A stretch of DNA of 48,862 nucleotides from Klebsormidium nitens (Eukaryota; Streptophyta; Klebsormidiophyceae; Klebsormidiales; Klebsormidiaceae): assembly GCA_000708835.1 (NCBI GenBank), contig DF237501.1, positions 12,386 to 61,247 on the forward strand, read 5' to 3'. The notes beneath the pieces are model-generated. The model was not told where the DNA came from, ran no database searches, and saw only the letters and a list, made by a program, of their open reading frames with translations. A program made the translations under genes and the position numbers. Numbering within the stretch: position 1 is the first letter of the stretch; every line of letters begins with the position of its first letter. This document shows positions 1 to 13,500 of the stretch, piece after piece.

Positions 1-790
1 CGGCTGCAGTCGGGTCGATCACACATAGCGACCGTCAACTTCCGGTCGGTACAGCCGTCGAGCTGTTTTGGAGATGGTCAAATCTGGGACGTCCGATGAC
101 CGCTAACAAGGAAAGTCTTCCAGGAACCGAGCAACCTTGCTTGCTATAACCTGCCAGGGTGCATGAATTCTCCTTACTGAAGGTATACCCAAAAGTAAAT
201 CTATCTTTCCGAATTTGTGTCACAGTATTAAAAACCACTTAACAAGTTTGAATCCCCGGGAGATTGAATCCAAATCAAAACCCAAGTCTTGACAGGTATA
301 TTGTGCCCTTGTACCGTGATCATGTTAATTTAACCCTACTCATCTTACCTGAACACCGGCCATTATTCTACATTTGAATACACTCTGTTTTGTGTTAATG
401 AACACCTATATGAGACTCACATATGCTTTTCAGCCCGATATTCTCCGTAAAAGACAACGCACGACGGCAATGGTTTTGCCCCCGGGGGAACATGTTTGCC
501 ACGTAGGCTTCCTCGACATTGACGACCGTCGCCGGCCGTGGCCGACCGACAAAAGTATGGCAGAAATTTTCTGGCCGCCGTCGACGGCCAGAATGGCCAG
601 AACTGGCGAAAATCGCCGGCCGGAAGTTGGTTTTCTGCCATGTGTGATCGTTGTACCTATGACCCATGTGGCATGAGCTACCTATTCTGAGCTGCTGTCA
701 CGGTCAGCGCGGCGCCGCGCGGCGTAGCCGCCCCATCCGACGGACGCCGGACAAGTTGGCCGCGCGCGGGGCTTGGTACGAAAGTGGGTT

Positions 791-911
791 AGTATCGAAG
801 ATCACCAGCCTGGAACGTGTGGGGTTAGGTTGGGGGTTAGGGTGGGCTCAGGTGCGGAGCGGGTGATTTTGTGGGTTAAGTTTTCAAGGTTAGTGTTGGA
901 GATCAGTCGTT
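791..911 (+). mobile_element. MITE-like element, copy A (G-rich core)
   Basis: The core runs from CCAGCCTGG near 805 through GGGGGTTAGGGTGGG and GGTGCGGAGCGGGT to GGTTAGTGTTGG near 900. It closely matches copy C at 6713-6889. The flanking arms are weak: cgaagatca (796-804) against the complement of gatcagtcg (901-909). Sequence beside the left arm (agtat..aag.tc) resembles the arm of copy C. I see no coding capacity and no target-site duplication. Confidence 0.55.
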
Positions 912-984
912 GCCAGTTGCTGTCCTAACCTGATTCGGATGCGTACGAATTTCGAAACTCCCTGGAACAGTCCCTTTCTGGTCA

Positions 985-1159
985 AACTGGCGACATTTAA
1001 TAGGGCCGTGTTCACTTAAGAACACGTCCCGGGGACGGGTAGGGTTGGTTCGGGGGTTAGGGTGGGTACGGGTGCGGAGCGTGTAATCTTGTTAGTTTAG
1101 GGTTTTAGTTTGTTTTTTGCCCCGGGTGGACACCTAAATAAACACAAATGTCGCCAGTT
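985..1159 (+). mobile_element. MITE-like element, copy B, perfect 14-bp inverted ends
   Basis: The ends AACTGGCGACATTT (985-998) and its exact reverse complement (1146-1159) enclose the family core, which contains GGGGGTTAGGGTGGGTACGG and GGTGCGGAGCG. Complementarity continues inward with gaps (a CCCGGGG segment on each side). The left arm also holds a small hairpin (GTGTTC...GAACAC, about 1009-1024). The arm tips do not match those of copies A, C or D. Confidence 0.65.
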
Positions 1160-1542
1160 CTGGGTGAACGTTCAAACTTGCGACAGCCGTCATGCGGGCA
1201 ACTTTAACGTGAGTGAGTCGACATCTTTAACAAACTCGACAACCACGACGTTCCTGTCAGCGTAGCCCTTCTGTGGATCAGCATGTTGTCGAACCTGACG
1301 AGCGCCGGGCCTCTGACGACGGCACGCCGGAGCACTGGGGATCCCTCCAGCATAGCACGTACCCACAGAAGCCCTTGCCCACAAAAGAAACCAGCTGCAT
1401 GAAGCTCGAAGACCAAATGCCTAAAGTGATACACACAAATTATCTGCTGAGAACGCCGGCTTGCCCTCAAATACACCCCTTTGCAGGCCTTTCCAGGCCT
1501 TAATTGCAGCGGTTGTCGCTCGCCATCCTGGTTGTACTCAAC

Positions 1543-4500
1543 ATGGCGGCGAAAGGAGTCAAAGGTAGGTTCTTCATTTGTCTGCATCCCCTTCATATTG
1601 TGCATCGTAAGATATCTGGGGAAGCAGGCAACAAAAATGGTCAAGCAATCGCGTGCTTTGCACGCCTGTCGCAGAATTGATGGTTGAGAAGGTCGTCAGA
1701 AAAAGATGTTGTGCCTCAGTGGATGACCTGAGGTGTAAATGCATTCTGTTGTCGAATTACCTATAACGCTTCTATATGTGCCTGAGGCTGGCAATTGTCA
1801 AAGGAAGGTAGCCGAAGAAGCGAATGGAGGTACCAAGACACGGATACCATGCTCAGAAGCCTGTGCCCCGCCTTTGAAAAGCAATTTGCACTGAATCCTA
1901 AGAGAGACACTCCTCCTTCCAGAGCAATGGCCCGCCCAAGCTTGGGCCCAGACTTGCATAAAGATTAGAGAGAATCTGATTGAAAGCTCTTGTCAAAGTG
2001 TTTTCAAGCGGAGCAGCTTCCCTTAAGCTTCCCCAAAACCTGCACAGCTTCCGCAGCTTATGCTAAGTGCTTGTAAGAGTGTAAACAAGTTCACATTAGC
2101 TCAGCATCTTCCCCTGTCGTGACCCCACATCCTTCAAAGGCCCAAACCCTGTCAACTGGCAGATGCTACTAGTCTTGCCAGACAAGGCCAGACTTCCTCT
2201 CTTTCTTCTGCCAGTTCCCAAGCCTGCAAGACAGAGGGAATGGCTGACCTCAAACACGTGTAGAGCATACATAGTAGCCGCCTGCGTCGTCGTGGTTGCG
2301 ACCACAATGGCCTTGAGTTCAACAGTGTCGCTTGATAGCATAGGTACGGCGCCTGTTCACACTTCTCTTGAGTTGCAAACGAAGACCATAGCAGGTCCTA
2401 CTTCGCCCCTCAGTGCTCAGAACAATCATGCAGTGAGATGTAAGGCTCCTCATAGAGATGGAAAAGTGATCAGAGCAAGCTTATGGTCAAAACCAAGGTG
2501 TTCTGAGTAAAGCATCCACCTGCGGGGACCATTGACTAGCGTCTTGAGCTCCTACCCTTTGCAGACACACTCGACATTTCTTACACAAGGAGTCACCTGC
2601 TCTCAAGCTCTGGACAATTTGCACTCTGCTGAGAGAAAAAGCCCTAGGACTTGACACTGCATATGACTACCTCACAACACCTCAACCTCATTCGATTGCA
2701 GGGCTCATGAACCGCTGGGGATTTGGTTCCAAAGCTAAAAAAGACGAAATGAGCAGCAACCCAGAGCCACAAGCTAGCGGGAGCTCCTCAGAATGGAAGG
2801 AGTATGCAGAATGTCTTACGAGCGACAGCCGGTGGAGCACGCACATCTCCACCGACAAGCCGATCTACCGCCCCGGTGACACCGTTCATATCCGTGCAGT
2901 CGTGCTTCACCCTATCACGGGAGCTCCTGTGTCAAGTGGGAGTTATGGCATGGCGGGTAACGTGCAGGTGAGCTGCTCTGAGCAAGTTGACAGAGCAAGG
3001 CTAATTCTTCGGCATGGTTGGAACACGAAGTCGATTCTGACGTCTTCTTGATTCGTGATGAACATCATGTTGCCTATTCCAGATGCTTTAGTAGGTGGCA
3101 GACGGCTTTGCAGCCACGATATGAGCGTCGCTCCGTCAGTCTGAAGACTATTCCAGTTCGTTGCACAAAACGCACCTTCTGGCCTTGCTCTCTTTTCCGA
3201 AGAGTGTCCACTGCCTGGATAGCTTCACCTTGGTCGAAACCAAACCAAAGTCTGAGCTAACCCTAACCCTCGCCCGTTTCTTCCTCTGCAGGTTCTGTCC
3301 CCAAAGGGGAGTGTCGAAGCCACCCTTTACACAAACCAGCTAGAGGAGAGCGTGGCATATGCCTCATGGGCAGTCCCGGAGGGCCAGGCCGGGGGTGAAT
3401 ACACTCTCAAGCTCGAGTATGGGGAGTATGGGGGCATGGGAGCCAGCCCCCCGGCAGAGCGCAAGATCCAGATCCGCAATTTCCGGAGCCCTAAGCTGAA
3501 CGTGAGGGTGGAGTTTCTGGGAAGGGGGTACAGTGCAGGGGACGAGGTCAAGGGAAAGGTAAGGGCGGTCTGCGAAGAGTTTTCTATGAACTGCAAGGGA
3601 TTTTGCGCAGATAGGTTTTTCATCTTGGGTGTATGGGTCGCTAAGACAATGAAAACGTTCTAGGGACGCGACTCACTTCCAAACTTTTGCAGTTGGGAAG
3701 CGTGCTTCAACTGACCAGATGTAGAGACTTTTTGAAGTTCAGATAGAACGGTACTGCTGAGAGTGAAGTTGGCGTGGAGGTTTGGGAGGCCTTCAAAAGA
3801 TACGTGGGGTGGGATGTCGGGGATGAAGACGAGGATCTGAAAATTTCGTGCACCAGCGACCCGTCTTCTTTCGTTGGCTAAACAAGGGCTCGATGGAGAG
3901 GGCGTACGGATCGTCAACATTGACAGTCAATCACAATCGGAGTCACTGAGTAATCTCAGAGTGATGTGCAGTGCTCTCCCGACGAATCAGCGCCCCACCA
4001 CTGCTTTGGGCCTTTGTGATGTGGCTTTTTCGCCGAGGCTATGCCAATACCTTCTTTCTTACTCTGTTTGCCTTTCCCATTTGTGCACTGGGTGCTTCGC
4101 AGTCCTTTTACCTTGTTCTTGCTCCCGGGCCAATAAACAAGTACCTTTAGACCGGTCACTCTTGACCCCGCTATTTATGACATGAGACACATACGTTTCC
4201 CAGGTGTCGGTCACCCGCGCTGAAGGCGGCGCCCCCCCAGCCGGCACTCCCGTCTCGCTCACGGCGCGAGTCGACGGGACCGCCGTCCATTCCTCCGAAG
4301 CCGTTCTCGATGATTCGGGGGTGTGCTACGCCGGCTTCGCGCTGCCCCCCGAAATAGCGGAGGGCCTGGGCGCGCTGACTGCGGTGGTTCACGACGGGGG
4401 TAACGTGGAGAGCGGCAGCAAGACCATCCCGATTGTGCTGCAGACTGTGGACGTGAAGCTCTTCCCGGAGGGGGGGGTGCTTGTTCCAGGTGAGCAGGAA

Positions 4501-7500
4501 CAGTTGAGCTCTCTTTCTGTGTATCCACTTGTTTGGATCACTGGTGTGACTCCTACGAATCAGTCAGTCCACTTCAGGAGGTGTTTACTTGTTCGTCAAC
4601 TGAACCGAAACTATGCTTGTCAGGAATGTCTTCCAGAAAAGACAAACAGGCTTTCTGTATTGTTCGATGATTCTCGATTGGAAGCGGGCAGTCAACATTG
4701 CTCCAGCTTGAAAGGAGAGTCCCGTGTCTCTTTCGCTCTTCCCCGCTCTTCCCGAGTAAAATGTGTCTAAAAAGCAGCTCCTTCGCCAAGCTTCCGTTTT
4801 CGGAAAGGCTTTCGAATCGCCTCCACGAAACGCTGAGGCTCAACCCGCAACAAAGTTCGAAGGCTCTCCTTCACCAGATGTCAATTTGCAACCAAGTCTT
4901 CTGAGCCCTCTTTTTGAAAAGCTCCAACATGCTGGGATGATGATTGATGGACCAACTCGGTGTTCATAGGTCTCGAGAACCGTGTCTATTTCGAAGCGCG
5001 CGACCCAACCGAAGAGCCCCTCGACGTCGAGGGCGAGGTCTGGCCCGTCGGTGGGAATGCGCCCCTCGCCACCTTTGCCGCAGTCCATGAAGGCCGAGGA
5101 AAGTTCGTCTTCACACCGGCCGCCGGCCAGGCTTACGAAGCTCGGTTCACCAAACCGGGGAGCGTCAAGAAGCCAGTTCCCCTGCCGGAAGTTGAGGGAG
5201 GCGCCAATCACGGGCTGCCAAGTGTCGTCCTCAGAGTCGAGGCCCCGGCTGACGGGGCAGAAAAAACGGCAAACTCGAGTGCCGCTATCGACGTCACCGT
5301 TGGAAGCACCGCTGCGGCGACTCTGCGAGTCGCCCTGTACAAGCGGGAGGTCGCCCTCGAGAGCAAAGATGTAAACATCTCCGCCGCGGGGGGTACCCAG
5401 ACGCTGTCCTTCCTGCTCCCCGGGGCGGAATACTCCGGGGTCCTCCGAGTGACCGTCTTCGCCGAGAGCAGCGGCGACTGGACGCCCGTCGTGGAACGGC
5501 TGATCTTCCGGGCGCCAGTCAGAAAGCTCCACGTGGCAGTGTCCGGGGGCCCCGCGCAGGGGGGTGGAAACGACTGCGTGCCCGGGGGGAGGGCCCGGGT
5601 GGAGGTGGCGGTGACGGATGCGGTAACGGGGGAGGTGGTGAGCGGGGCGGTGGTCGGCGTCAGTGTGGTGGATAACAGTAACCTGGAGCAAGTGGAGCCG
5701 CGCAGGCGTGCGCCGCGGCTACCGGCTATGGCGCTGCTCGAAGACGAGGTGCGTGAATGAAAATTTCGTTTTTTTCATCTGCTTAGCGTCTTCCTTCTTT
5801 CTTTCTGTTCGTTCGTTCCCTTTCTTTCTTCACCGACTCGGTTTGCATACGGGCAACCTTATGTCTTCGATGATCCCTTTTCGGCGAAAGACGTCGATAT
5901 CTGACGTCCTTTCCTGTTCTGCTTTTGCTCTGTTCCACTTCCATCGCAGTTTGATTCGTCACCGACTTCCTTTTTCTTAACCTTTGTACGCAGATTCTTA
6001 TGTTCTTTTGGTACACGACGAAAAGAAGTCCGATTCCACTTCACTCGTTCGCCTCTCTGTTAAGATTTTCAGCTGAAAGAAATCGTTCTTGTCTTCTCTT
6101 TCCCTCTACCGCTAGGAAGCATTGTAATCGATGCCCGTTTTGCCATCTGTTCTCAAAACCTCGAGTGGGGCGTGCTGGAAGATTATTTACTGAAGGAATC
6201 AGGGCTGTTAATAATTTGGTTTAGTCCCGTTTACTTGTCCACGCTCGACCGACGGCGGCCTCTTTCGCACAAAAGTATGTCTGTTTCGGCGCTTGGTTGC
6301 CTGTTTTGGCCCGAGATTGCGCCCATCATCGCAGATGCACAACAAGAACTGGAGATTCCACTCTTAGAACTCAGCAAGCTGCTGTCTTTCCTGTCTTTGC
6401 TTTCACGTTATTTCGATCCGTGAAATCTGCTTCTAGTTTGTCTTCTCTATCTCTTCCATCACTTGTAGAAAACGCCGGTGCTTGAAAGTACCGAGACTTC
6501 TTCTTTTTCCTCGTCCAGTTCCGACCATTTGAACTTCAAGTACAACGCCCCATTATCAGAACACGCCGAGGTCCTTTTGTAGAACAGCGTGGTCTGTTCA
6601 CTTGCTTTAACCTTCGACTTACTCCTCATTCTCTCATCTTAAGATCGGTACACAGTTCTTCAACGTTACCCATGGTTTCCGAGCTAAATTGGCCGTAGCA
6701 TCAGTAGGAGCTCGGACTAATCTAGGAATAATAATGGCCAGGTATAATAAGCTCGCCAGCCTGGGACGGGTGGGGTTAGTTTGGGGGTTAGGGTGGGTAC
6801 GGGTGCGGAGCGGGTAGATTGTTGGGTTAGGGCTTTAGTGTTAGTTGGAGCTTATTATACCTGGCTCTTATTATACCTAAATTAGTCCGTCATATCAGTA
6901 GCCCGGTCGTAACGCAATCCAATTCCCTTTTCAGGTGGACCATCTGGAGGACCACGCGGCCTACATCGACGGCTCGGATCTGCCCGGCGGCTCCGATCCA
7001 TCTCTGGCCGTCGATCTGCTGCTGGGCACCCAGGGCTGGCGGCGCTTCCTCTACCGTGACCCTCTAGAAAAGTTGGTCGGGGAGGGGACCGGCGAAAACG
7101 GCGAGAAGGTACATACCGGAAAAAGGAGGTTTCTGGCGTACGTGCGACTTTTGATTCGAGCTTGGCGCAGTTGAGATGTCATCGACGAGTCGCTTAGAAC
7201 CGCCCCCCTCAATCTCCGGGGCCAGGTTTTTGGGCTCCGCTTTAACCCAACCTTTCCAAGTACCAGCCAACCTCTTCCGCGTGTCGATGTGGGCGACCCA
7301 GTTACAGAGTCGGACTCGCTCGGTGCTCACTCTGGTCACCTCACAAAGACAAGCCTGCTATCTAGCGTCTTCACACAGGCGAAACTCAACACTCATTACT
7401 AAGACGCGTTTGCGTCTTCTCGTTTCCACACAACGGATGCTACTAACCCGATCGATCGATGCGCGCTCTTCTTCCGTGTCCAACAGACCAACGCGACACT

Positions 7501-10500
7501 TTCAAGCGCGCTGCGGGCGTCCTCGTAACCACACAAAGACAAGCCTGCTTGTAATCACCTTCGCACAGGCAAAAACTCCACAACCATCGCGAAGAATCGT
7601 TTGCATCTTCACATTTCCCACAAACGAACGCCCTTGATTGATGCGCTCACTTTTCTGTTTTCACACAGACGAAACGCGACAAGTTCAAGCGCGCCGCGGG
7701 CGTTCAGCCGGTTCAACCTCAGCCGGTGTATCCCTTCCAGGCGCTGGCCCGTGGCGGCCCCAAAATGCGCGCGATGAACTTTGCGTGAGTCTGCAATTTT
7801 TATATATTGAAGCACTAAACCTACGGCGTCCCCTTGACTTCCTTTTTCCTTACTGACTTTGGCTCTTGGAGTGTTACCTCCCTCGTTGACATTTTATACT
7901 CCAACTGCAGTAAGGCACTTTGTTTCGTGACTGGCAACTTATGAATGTGAAGGGTTCAGAGGAGAGGGCCGCGAAGAAAATACAACGTGCGTTTTGATTG
8001 GCATTTTGATGAACCTCCGAATACTTCAAAGCGGTGACTGGACGGGAAATTCTGGCCTATTTCTCAGGCATACCGCGGATACGTTCTCTTGATCTGATCC
8101 AAGCAGGCAGCTGAATGAACATCATGCGACTTGTAAAGAATCCTAAGGTAGAGCGAAACAGACTCCTGAAGCCGATTCAGCAGCCAAAATCTTGAGCTTC
8201 ATGCCTCACGGCCCTGAAACGTCCAATCAGAAAGCACTAACGCCGTGTAAAGCGGAACTCTATGGTCCCGACGTTTAGGGCCTTACGGCCCTAAGCCGTC
8301 CAATCATGTAGCATAACCGCCCTGGTATCAATTAACCCGAAATTGCAGGTTTGGTGGTGGCGGCCCTCCCGTCCTCCCCCAGGCCGCCTTTATGGCGGCA
8401 CCTGCCCCGCCGGGCGGCGCTTTCCGCGGTCCCCCGGTCGAACTCATGATGCTTCACGACTTGGAAGCTGGAGCGGGGGATCCCCCCGAGCCGGAAGGGG
8501 CAGAGGGAGGGCTGGAGATGCTCAAGGAGGGAGCGGAAGCGGAACCAGCGAGAGCGGAAGCGGAATTCCCGGCGGATGACTTGGTCGCCGACGTAAAGAT
8601 GGAAGTGGAAGATGCTGCCGTGGAGATGGAGGTGGAGCAAGCCGGTAAGGAAACGATCTGATCTATCAAATTCCTTTTTCCTTCTATTTTGGGGGACTGT
8701 ACTTCCGTTCCGGTTCCGGCCTGGGGTAACCGCACTCGTAAAAGAAAGGCCACGGGGACCGAAGCATAATGGAGTTTCAACAAGAGTCTAGCAAACGTTG
8801 TTGCCATTGCTGATCTGGGATGCGCTCAGATACAATCGGTTTTTGGGATGATTCTCGAGGTGCAATCGGTGGAAGCCAACTCCGCTGCCGGTCCAACCGG
8901 GCACGGTTGCGAAGCTATAGGCGCTAGCACGTGGCGATAATGAGGGTTGAAGTCCTGACATGGAAAAAGCGCAAGCCCTTGCTCAAAAGTCTCAGACCCT
9001 TAAGAACAAGTGCCTTTGATTCGAGTCCTGAACAGCCTTTACTGCTCGTGCGGAGCAACAGCATTCCCCCCGGTGAACCACCGCTCAAAAGCAGCATACG
9101 TCTACTTCAACTCTGCAATACTTTTTGCGCAGGATGCAATGACCTGATAAACGACTACTATTGACTTATCGATCGGCCTTTGTCAAGGATCAATATTGGT
9201 TGATAAATGGTCCATGTTGCTTATCGACACTGGCGCACAGCAACGCAGTTAGCCGTCTAAATCTGTCCTGCTTCTTCTACATTATTTTGAATCACATCAC
9301 TATTTTGAATCCTTTCCGGATGGCGCTAAAGAGCGCCTCTGAGTCTAAGATTCTCTTCAGCCATGTGGAAATCGTGCACTCAGATCTTGCTCCAACCCTA
9401 CCCTGTTTCGCGCCACTTTGCTTGTGACTGTTACCAAAGCGACTCTCTTTCATCGAAGCTGGAGAAATTTTTGGGTGATGCTCCCACTTCTTAAGAGCAA
9501 CGCCTATCAAGCGGGCCGTCTCACTTCTGTCTCCTCCCTACGCTCAACCCTTCCTGTTTCCGGCTGCAAAGCCTAAGCCTGCCTTGAAACGAGCGACCGC
9601 CGACTGGTGGAACGCTGGATCTTGGTCGCCGCTCCAGACCTCCGCCCACAGACCCACCAAAAGAAACTTGAACAGCCATGAAATCTCAATGCTCTCCCTT
9701 TCTCCGCGTCCAAACAGCAGACGCTCCAAAGGCGAGAAAGAAGATGGCTGCGCCGAAACCCGTCATGCCGGCCGCCGGGTTTGCGGCATCGATGGCCAGG
9801 CCGATGCCTGTCATACGCGTTTACGCCCACACCCGGCGGAAGCAGGGGGTGGAGAGGTAGGCATGCTGCAAAACCTAGAACCCTGAAACCGTAAGCTCCA
9901 AAGCCCTGACCCTCTGAAAACCCCCACCTTTCATCACCGCCTTCGACATTTGGTTTTGCGTCGAAATCAAAGGGTTCCCTGGAGACTGACTGGTTTGGCT
10001 TAGAGGTTCTTATTGTTTGCCGACTGGGTCGCTTCATTCCCGCTTTCGCCTTTACGAAAGCAACTGGTGCCGCTTGATGCTAGAGGTGGAAGGGCCAAAC
10101 TTCGCCTCGCCCAAACTGACAAACAGGAGCGTCGTTTACAAGCGGTGCTTTGATCCAGGGTACGAAAGCTTGGGATTGGCTTTGATTCTTTACACAAAGT
10201 CAGCATCTCTTTTCGCGACCCACAAGCATCAGACTTTGGGTCTGGGTTCTCGAATTATGTTGGAGAAGCTTATAAGCATCTAGCTTCGAATCTTTCGAGA
10301 TCCTCCGGAGAATTACTTCGCGCGTGTCATCTTCAAAGAGTTTTTCCCTGACTTCGAATCAACCCATCTTTGCAGGAGTACCCAGAGGTCCGACTTCACC
10401 GAGACGGTCTACTTCGCCGCCTCCCTAGTTACCGACGCGCGCGGCCGCGCGGCCGCGGAGTTTGATCTGAGCGACTCCATCACGTCCTTCGCCGTCACCG

Positions 10501-13500
10501 TCGACGCCCACAAGGCGATCGAGCTCAAAACCGCCGGCGACATCGTCACCACAACCGTTACCACCAAGACCAAGGACGGGGCCGAGACCACCGTTACCAC
10601 GACGGAAACCAAACCGCCCCGGGTCGTGCGCGCGTGCGCGCTCGGCGCGTCGGACGGTACCTTCAAGATCCGGTCGGTGAAGCCGTTCTACGTGGACGCA
10701 AAGTGCCCCCTCGAGCTCACGACGAGCGACCGGGTGCTCCTACCGGTCACTCTGGTGAACGCGGCCCCGGACCCAGTCTCGGTTGCGGTGCAAGTCGGGG
10801 TGAAGGGGCCGCTTTCCTTAGACGCATCCGATCGCCCGGGGAAGTCTACCGGGTCCGAGGCAATGGATGTCGACCCCCCCGGAAAGATGGCCCCCAACTT
10901 TACCCTGCTGAAGCAGAGCCTGGAGGCCGCCAGCAGTGCCCGGAGAATCGTCCCGATCGTAGCGGGGGGGGCCGCTCTCGACGCGGCCTACCAGGCGGAT
11001 ACCGATACCCCCTCTCCCGTTCCGAGGGGTTCGGTGACTGTGAACGCTACGGCGTCGGTTGGGGGGGGGAACACGAACGGGGGGGTCGTGCACAGGGATA
11101 ATGTGAAGAGGGAGTTTGCGGTGTCGCCCAAGGGGTTCCCCCAGGAACAGTCGGCGGGGGGGATGCTGAAGCCCGGGGGAGGGAAAGTGGGCGGGGAGTT
11201 TGCGCTGCCAGAGGACACGCAACCGGGGAGCGTGGTGACGTCAGTCACGGTGTTCCCGTCGCCAGTGAGTAGTGGATGCTTTACTCGTCATGTTTACGAC
11301 GGCTTCTATTTGCCCTCCTGAGTGAATCGTTGGTCGTTGCTGTGCAGGCCATGATCTTGTTGATTCTTGGAACTCTTCGGACGCTTGTTACGTCCCTCAA
11401 AACCTAGAAAACGAACACCGATGGAAGGGAGCGAACCTCGCTTGCGCTGGTCAACGAGACTCTTCTTCTCTGTTCGTCTTAAGTGTTGGTGAGAACGTCT
11501 GGCTGTAATGATGACATAACTGACGTCGAGATGGACTCTGATACTGGTGGTTTGTCCAGCTAACTTAAATCTGCTCTTTGCAAGCTTCTAAAACAAGAGG
11601 TTCCAAGTTGATAGGTCGTCTTGACTCTTGCCGTCGGTCGAAGCTACACTCAGAGACGCGTTACAATCATATTGTAGAGAATCGAAGACATGAAGACTCC
11701 CTCCTGCATTATTGCTGGAAATGAACTGTTGACAGATGAATGGGTTTTCATAGCTCTTTTCGCCTCTTCTTCTCCTCGACTCGACCGGAAATGGTCGAAG
11801 TACGGATTCCCAGTAGTCCTGCCCGCCTTTGTTTTTGATTACCTGAAAATGGTCGATGTCCTGATAGCCACGTCTGGTATACTGATTGCTGTCGTTGTGC
11901 CAGGTGGCAAGCCTGACGCAAGCTTTGGAGGCCCTGATCCGCGAGCCGTACGGCTGCTTCGAGCAGACGTCAGCGACCGTCTACCCCAACATCATGGCGC
12001 AGCAATACTTCAAGACGCACTCCGGCGTATCGCCCCAGCTTATGGAGAAGTCCTATAAGCTATTGGGCACGGGCCTGGATAAGCTGCGGAGCTTCGAAGT
12101 GAAGGGCAGCGGCGGGTACGAGTGGTTCGGGTCGGAGCCCGCGCACGAGGCGCTGACAGCGTATGGGCTGCTGGAGTTTGTGGATATGGCGCAGGTGGGT
12201 CGCTTATGTGCATCTTGCCGGCTTATAAGTTGCTAGAGTCTGGGCAGAGCCCGCCCACGAGGCGCTGACCGCGTATGGGCTGCTGGAGTTTGCGGATATG
12301 GCGCAGGTGGGTTGCTTATGTGCATCCCGCCGGCTTATACGCTGCTACGGTTCGCAGCTTTTTCGTTTCCTCAGAGTAGTCAGAGGCTGTTTGACTTTGC
12401 ACAAGTGGGTCGGAGTTGCGCGGTTTACCCGCTTATGGGCTGTTGCAGGCCGTCGGTATAGCGCGTCCGTCGCTTTCGTGCATTCCGATCAGTGCTGCCA
12501 ACCGTCTATGATCTATCGGAATTTTTGAAAAGGGACCGGACTCATCCTGCAGGCTCAGGGTACCGATTTCGTTCAAGGACGTAATCTGCGCAGATCTGCG
12601 CCTGTTTTCACTCAATTAACTCCTTCCTTTCGAATATCTCTTCTCTTTTGTCACATCGATCACACACACTGGTGTCAGCACGCTCTAATGCTCATCTGGC
12701 AAGACGAGGTCCAATTTTCGAACGTACAGAAAAAGTACAAACCTGGCCCAAATCTCTTCCCCGCTTAGGTGTACCCCGTTCCGGAGGACATGATCCGCAA
12801 AACGCGCGCGTGGCTCCTCGGCCGCCGGGACGCGCCCGCGCGCGCGTTCCACCTGGACCCCAAGTCGCTCGACAGCTTCGGCGGCGCGCCCGCTGACGTC
12901 ACCAACGCCTACATCGTGTGGTCGCTGACGTACGCCAAGCTCAAGGACGGGCTGGAGCAGCAGGTGGGTGGGCCTGGAAAAAGAAATCCAGATGCGCTTC
13001 ATAAACCTGCGGGTCTGGTGACGTTTTGGAGTGATTTGTGCGCCTTTGAGTTGCCGCCCAGGCTGGATGCTGTGAACTTTCTAACTCTCATAATCAGCAA
13101 CACTAGTTAGCGGTTATGAAAAACAAATATAATCTTGTATCTTTGCCGACATTCCTTAGCTATTTTACTCGGTGGCTGCAAGCTCTCCAAAGTCAGTCAT
13201 AACCGGTTCTGGGCTCTGATCGCTTGCCGCTTGCGCATCTTATTTCAAGCTTCGTCTGGAGAAGAGTACTGAGCGTTCCTCGTAGAAAAAGACGGATGAC
13301 AGAACGGATGAGAGGTGCTCTATTGTGTCCACCAATGGCGGCGCCCAAAAGCTTGACATCGGACGATCGAAGCTGAGAAAAAAGCATCAAACGGCTCTAC
13401 GACGCTTTCGCAACATCTAAAAGAGATTCTTCTGCGTTCAGATCGCCAGCCTGGTGGAGCAGACGGCGACCAACAAGGACCCCTACTTTGTTGGCCTGGT

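Larger units (their letters stand above)
1..1542. other. Intergenic region upstream of the macroglobulin gene
   Basis: I see no coding exon with family resemblance here on either strand. The stretch holds two copies of the G-rich-core inverted-arm element (about 791-911 and 985-1159). The last few hundred bases should contain the promoter and 5' UTR of the plus-strand gene starting at 1543, but I cannot point to a TATA box or other promoter element with confidence. Several open frames cross the region; none shows splice-bounded coding structure. Confidence 0.5.

Noticed and set aside
820-1115. Telomere-like GGGTTAGGG strings
   Set aside because: They occur once or twice per element inside a longer conserved core repeated at several internal sites, not as tandem arrays.
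4840-5691. 283-codon minus-strand open frame
   Set aside because: It lies opposite macroglobulin exon 6, a G+C-rich coding exon; its translation resembles nothing and the plus strand explains the openness.
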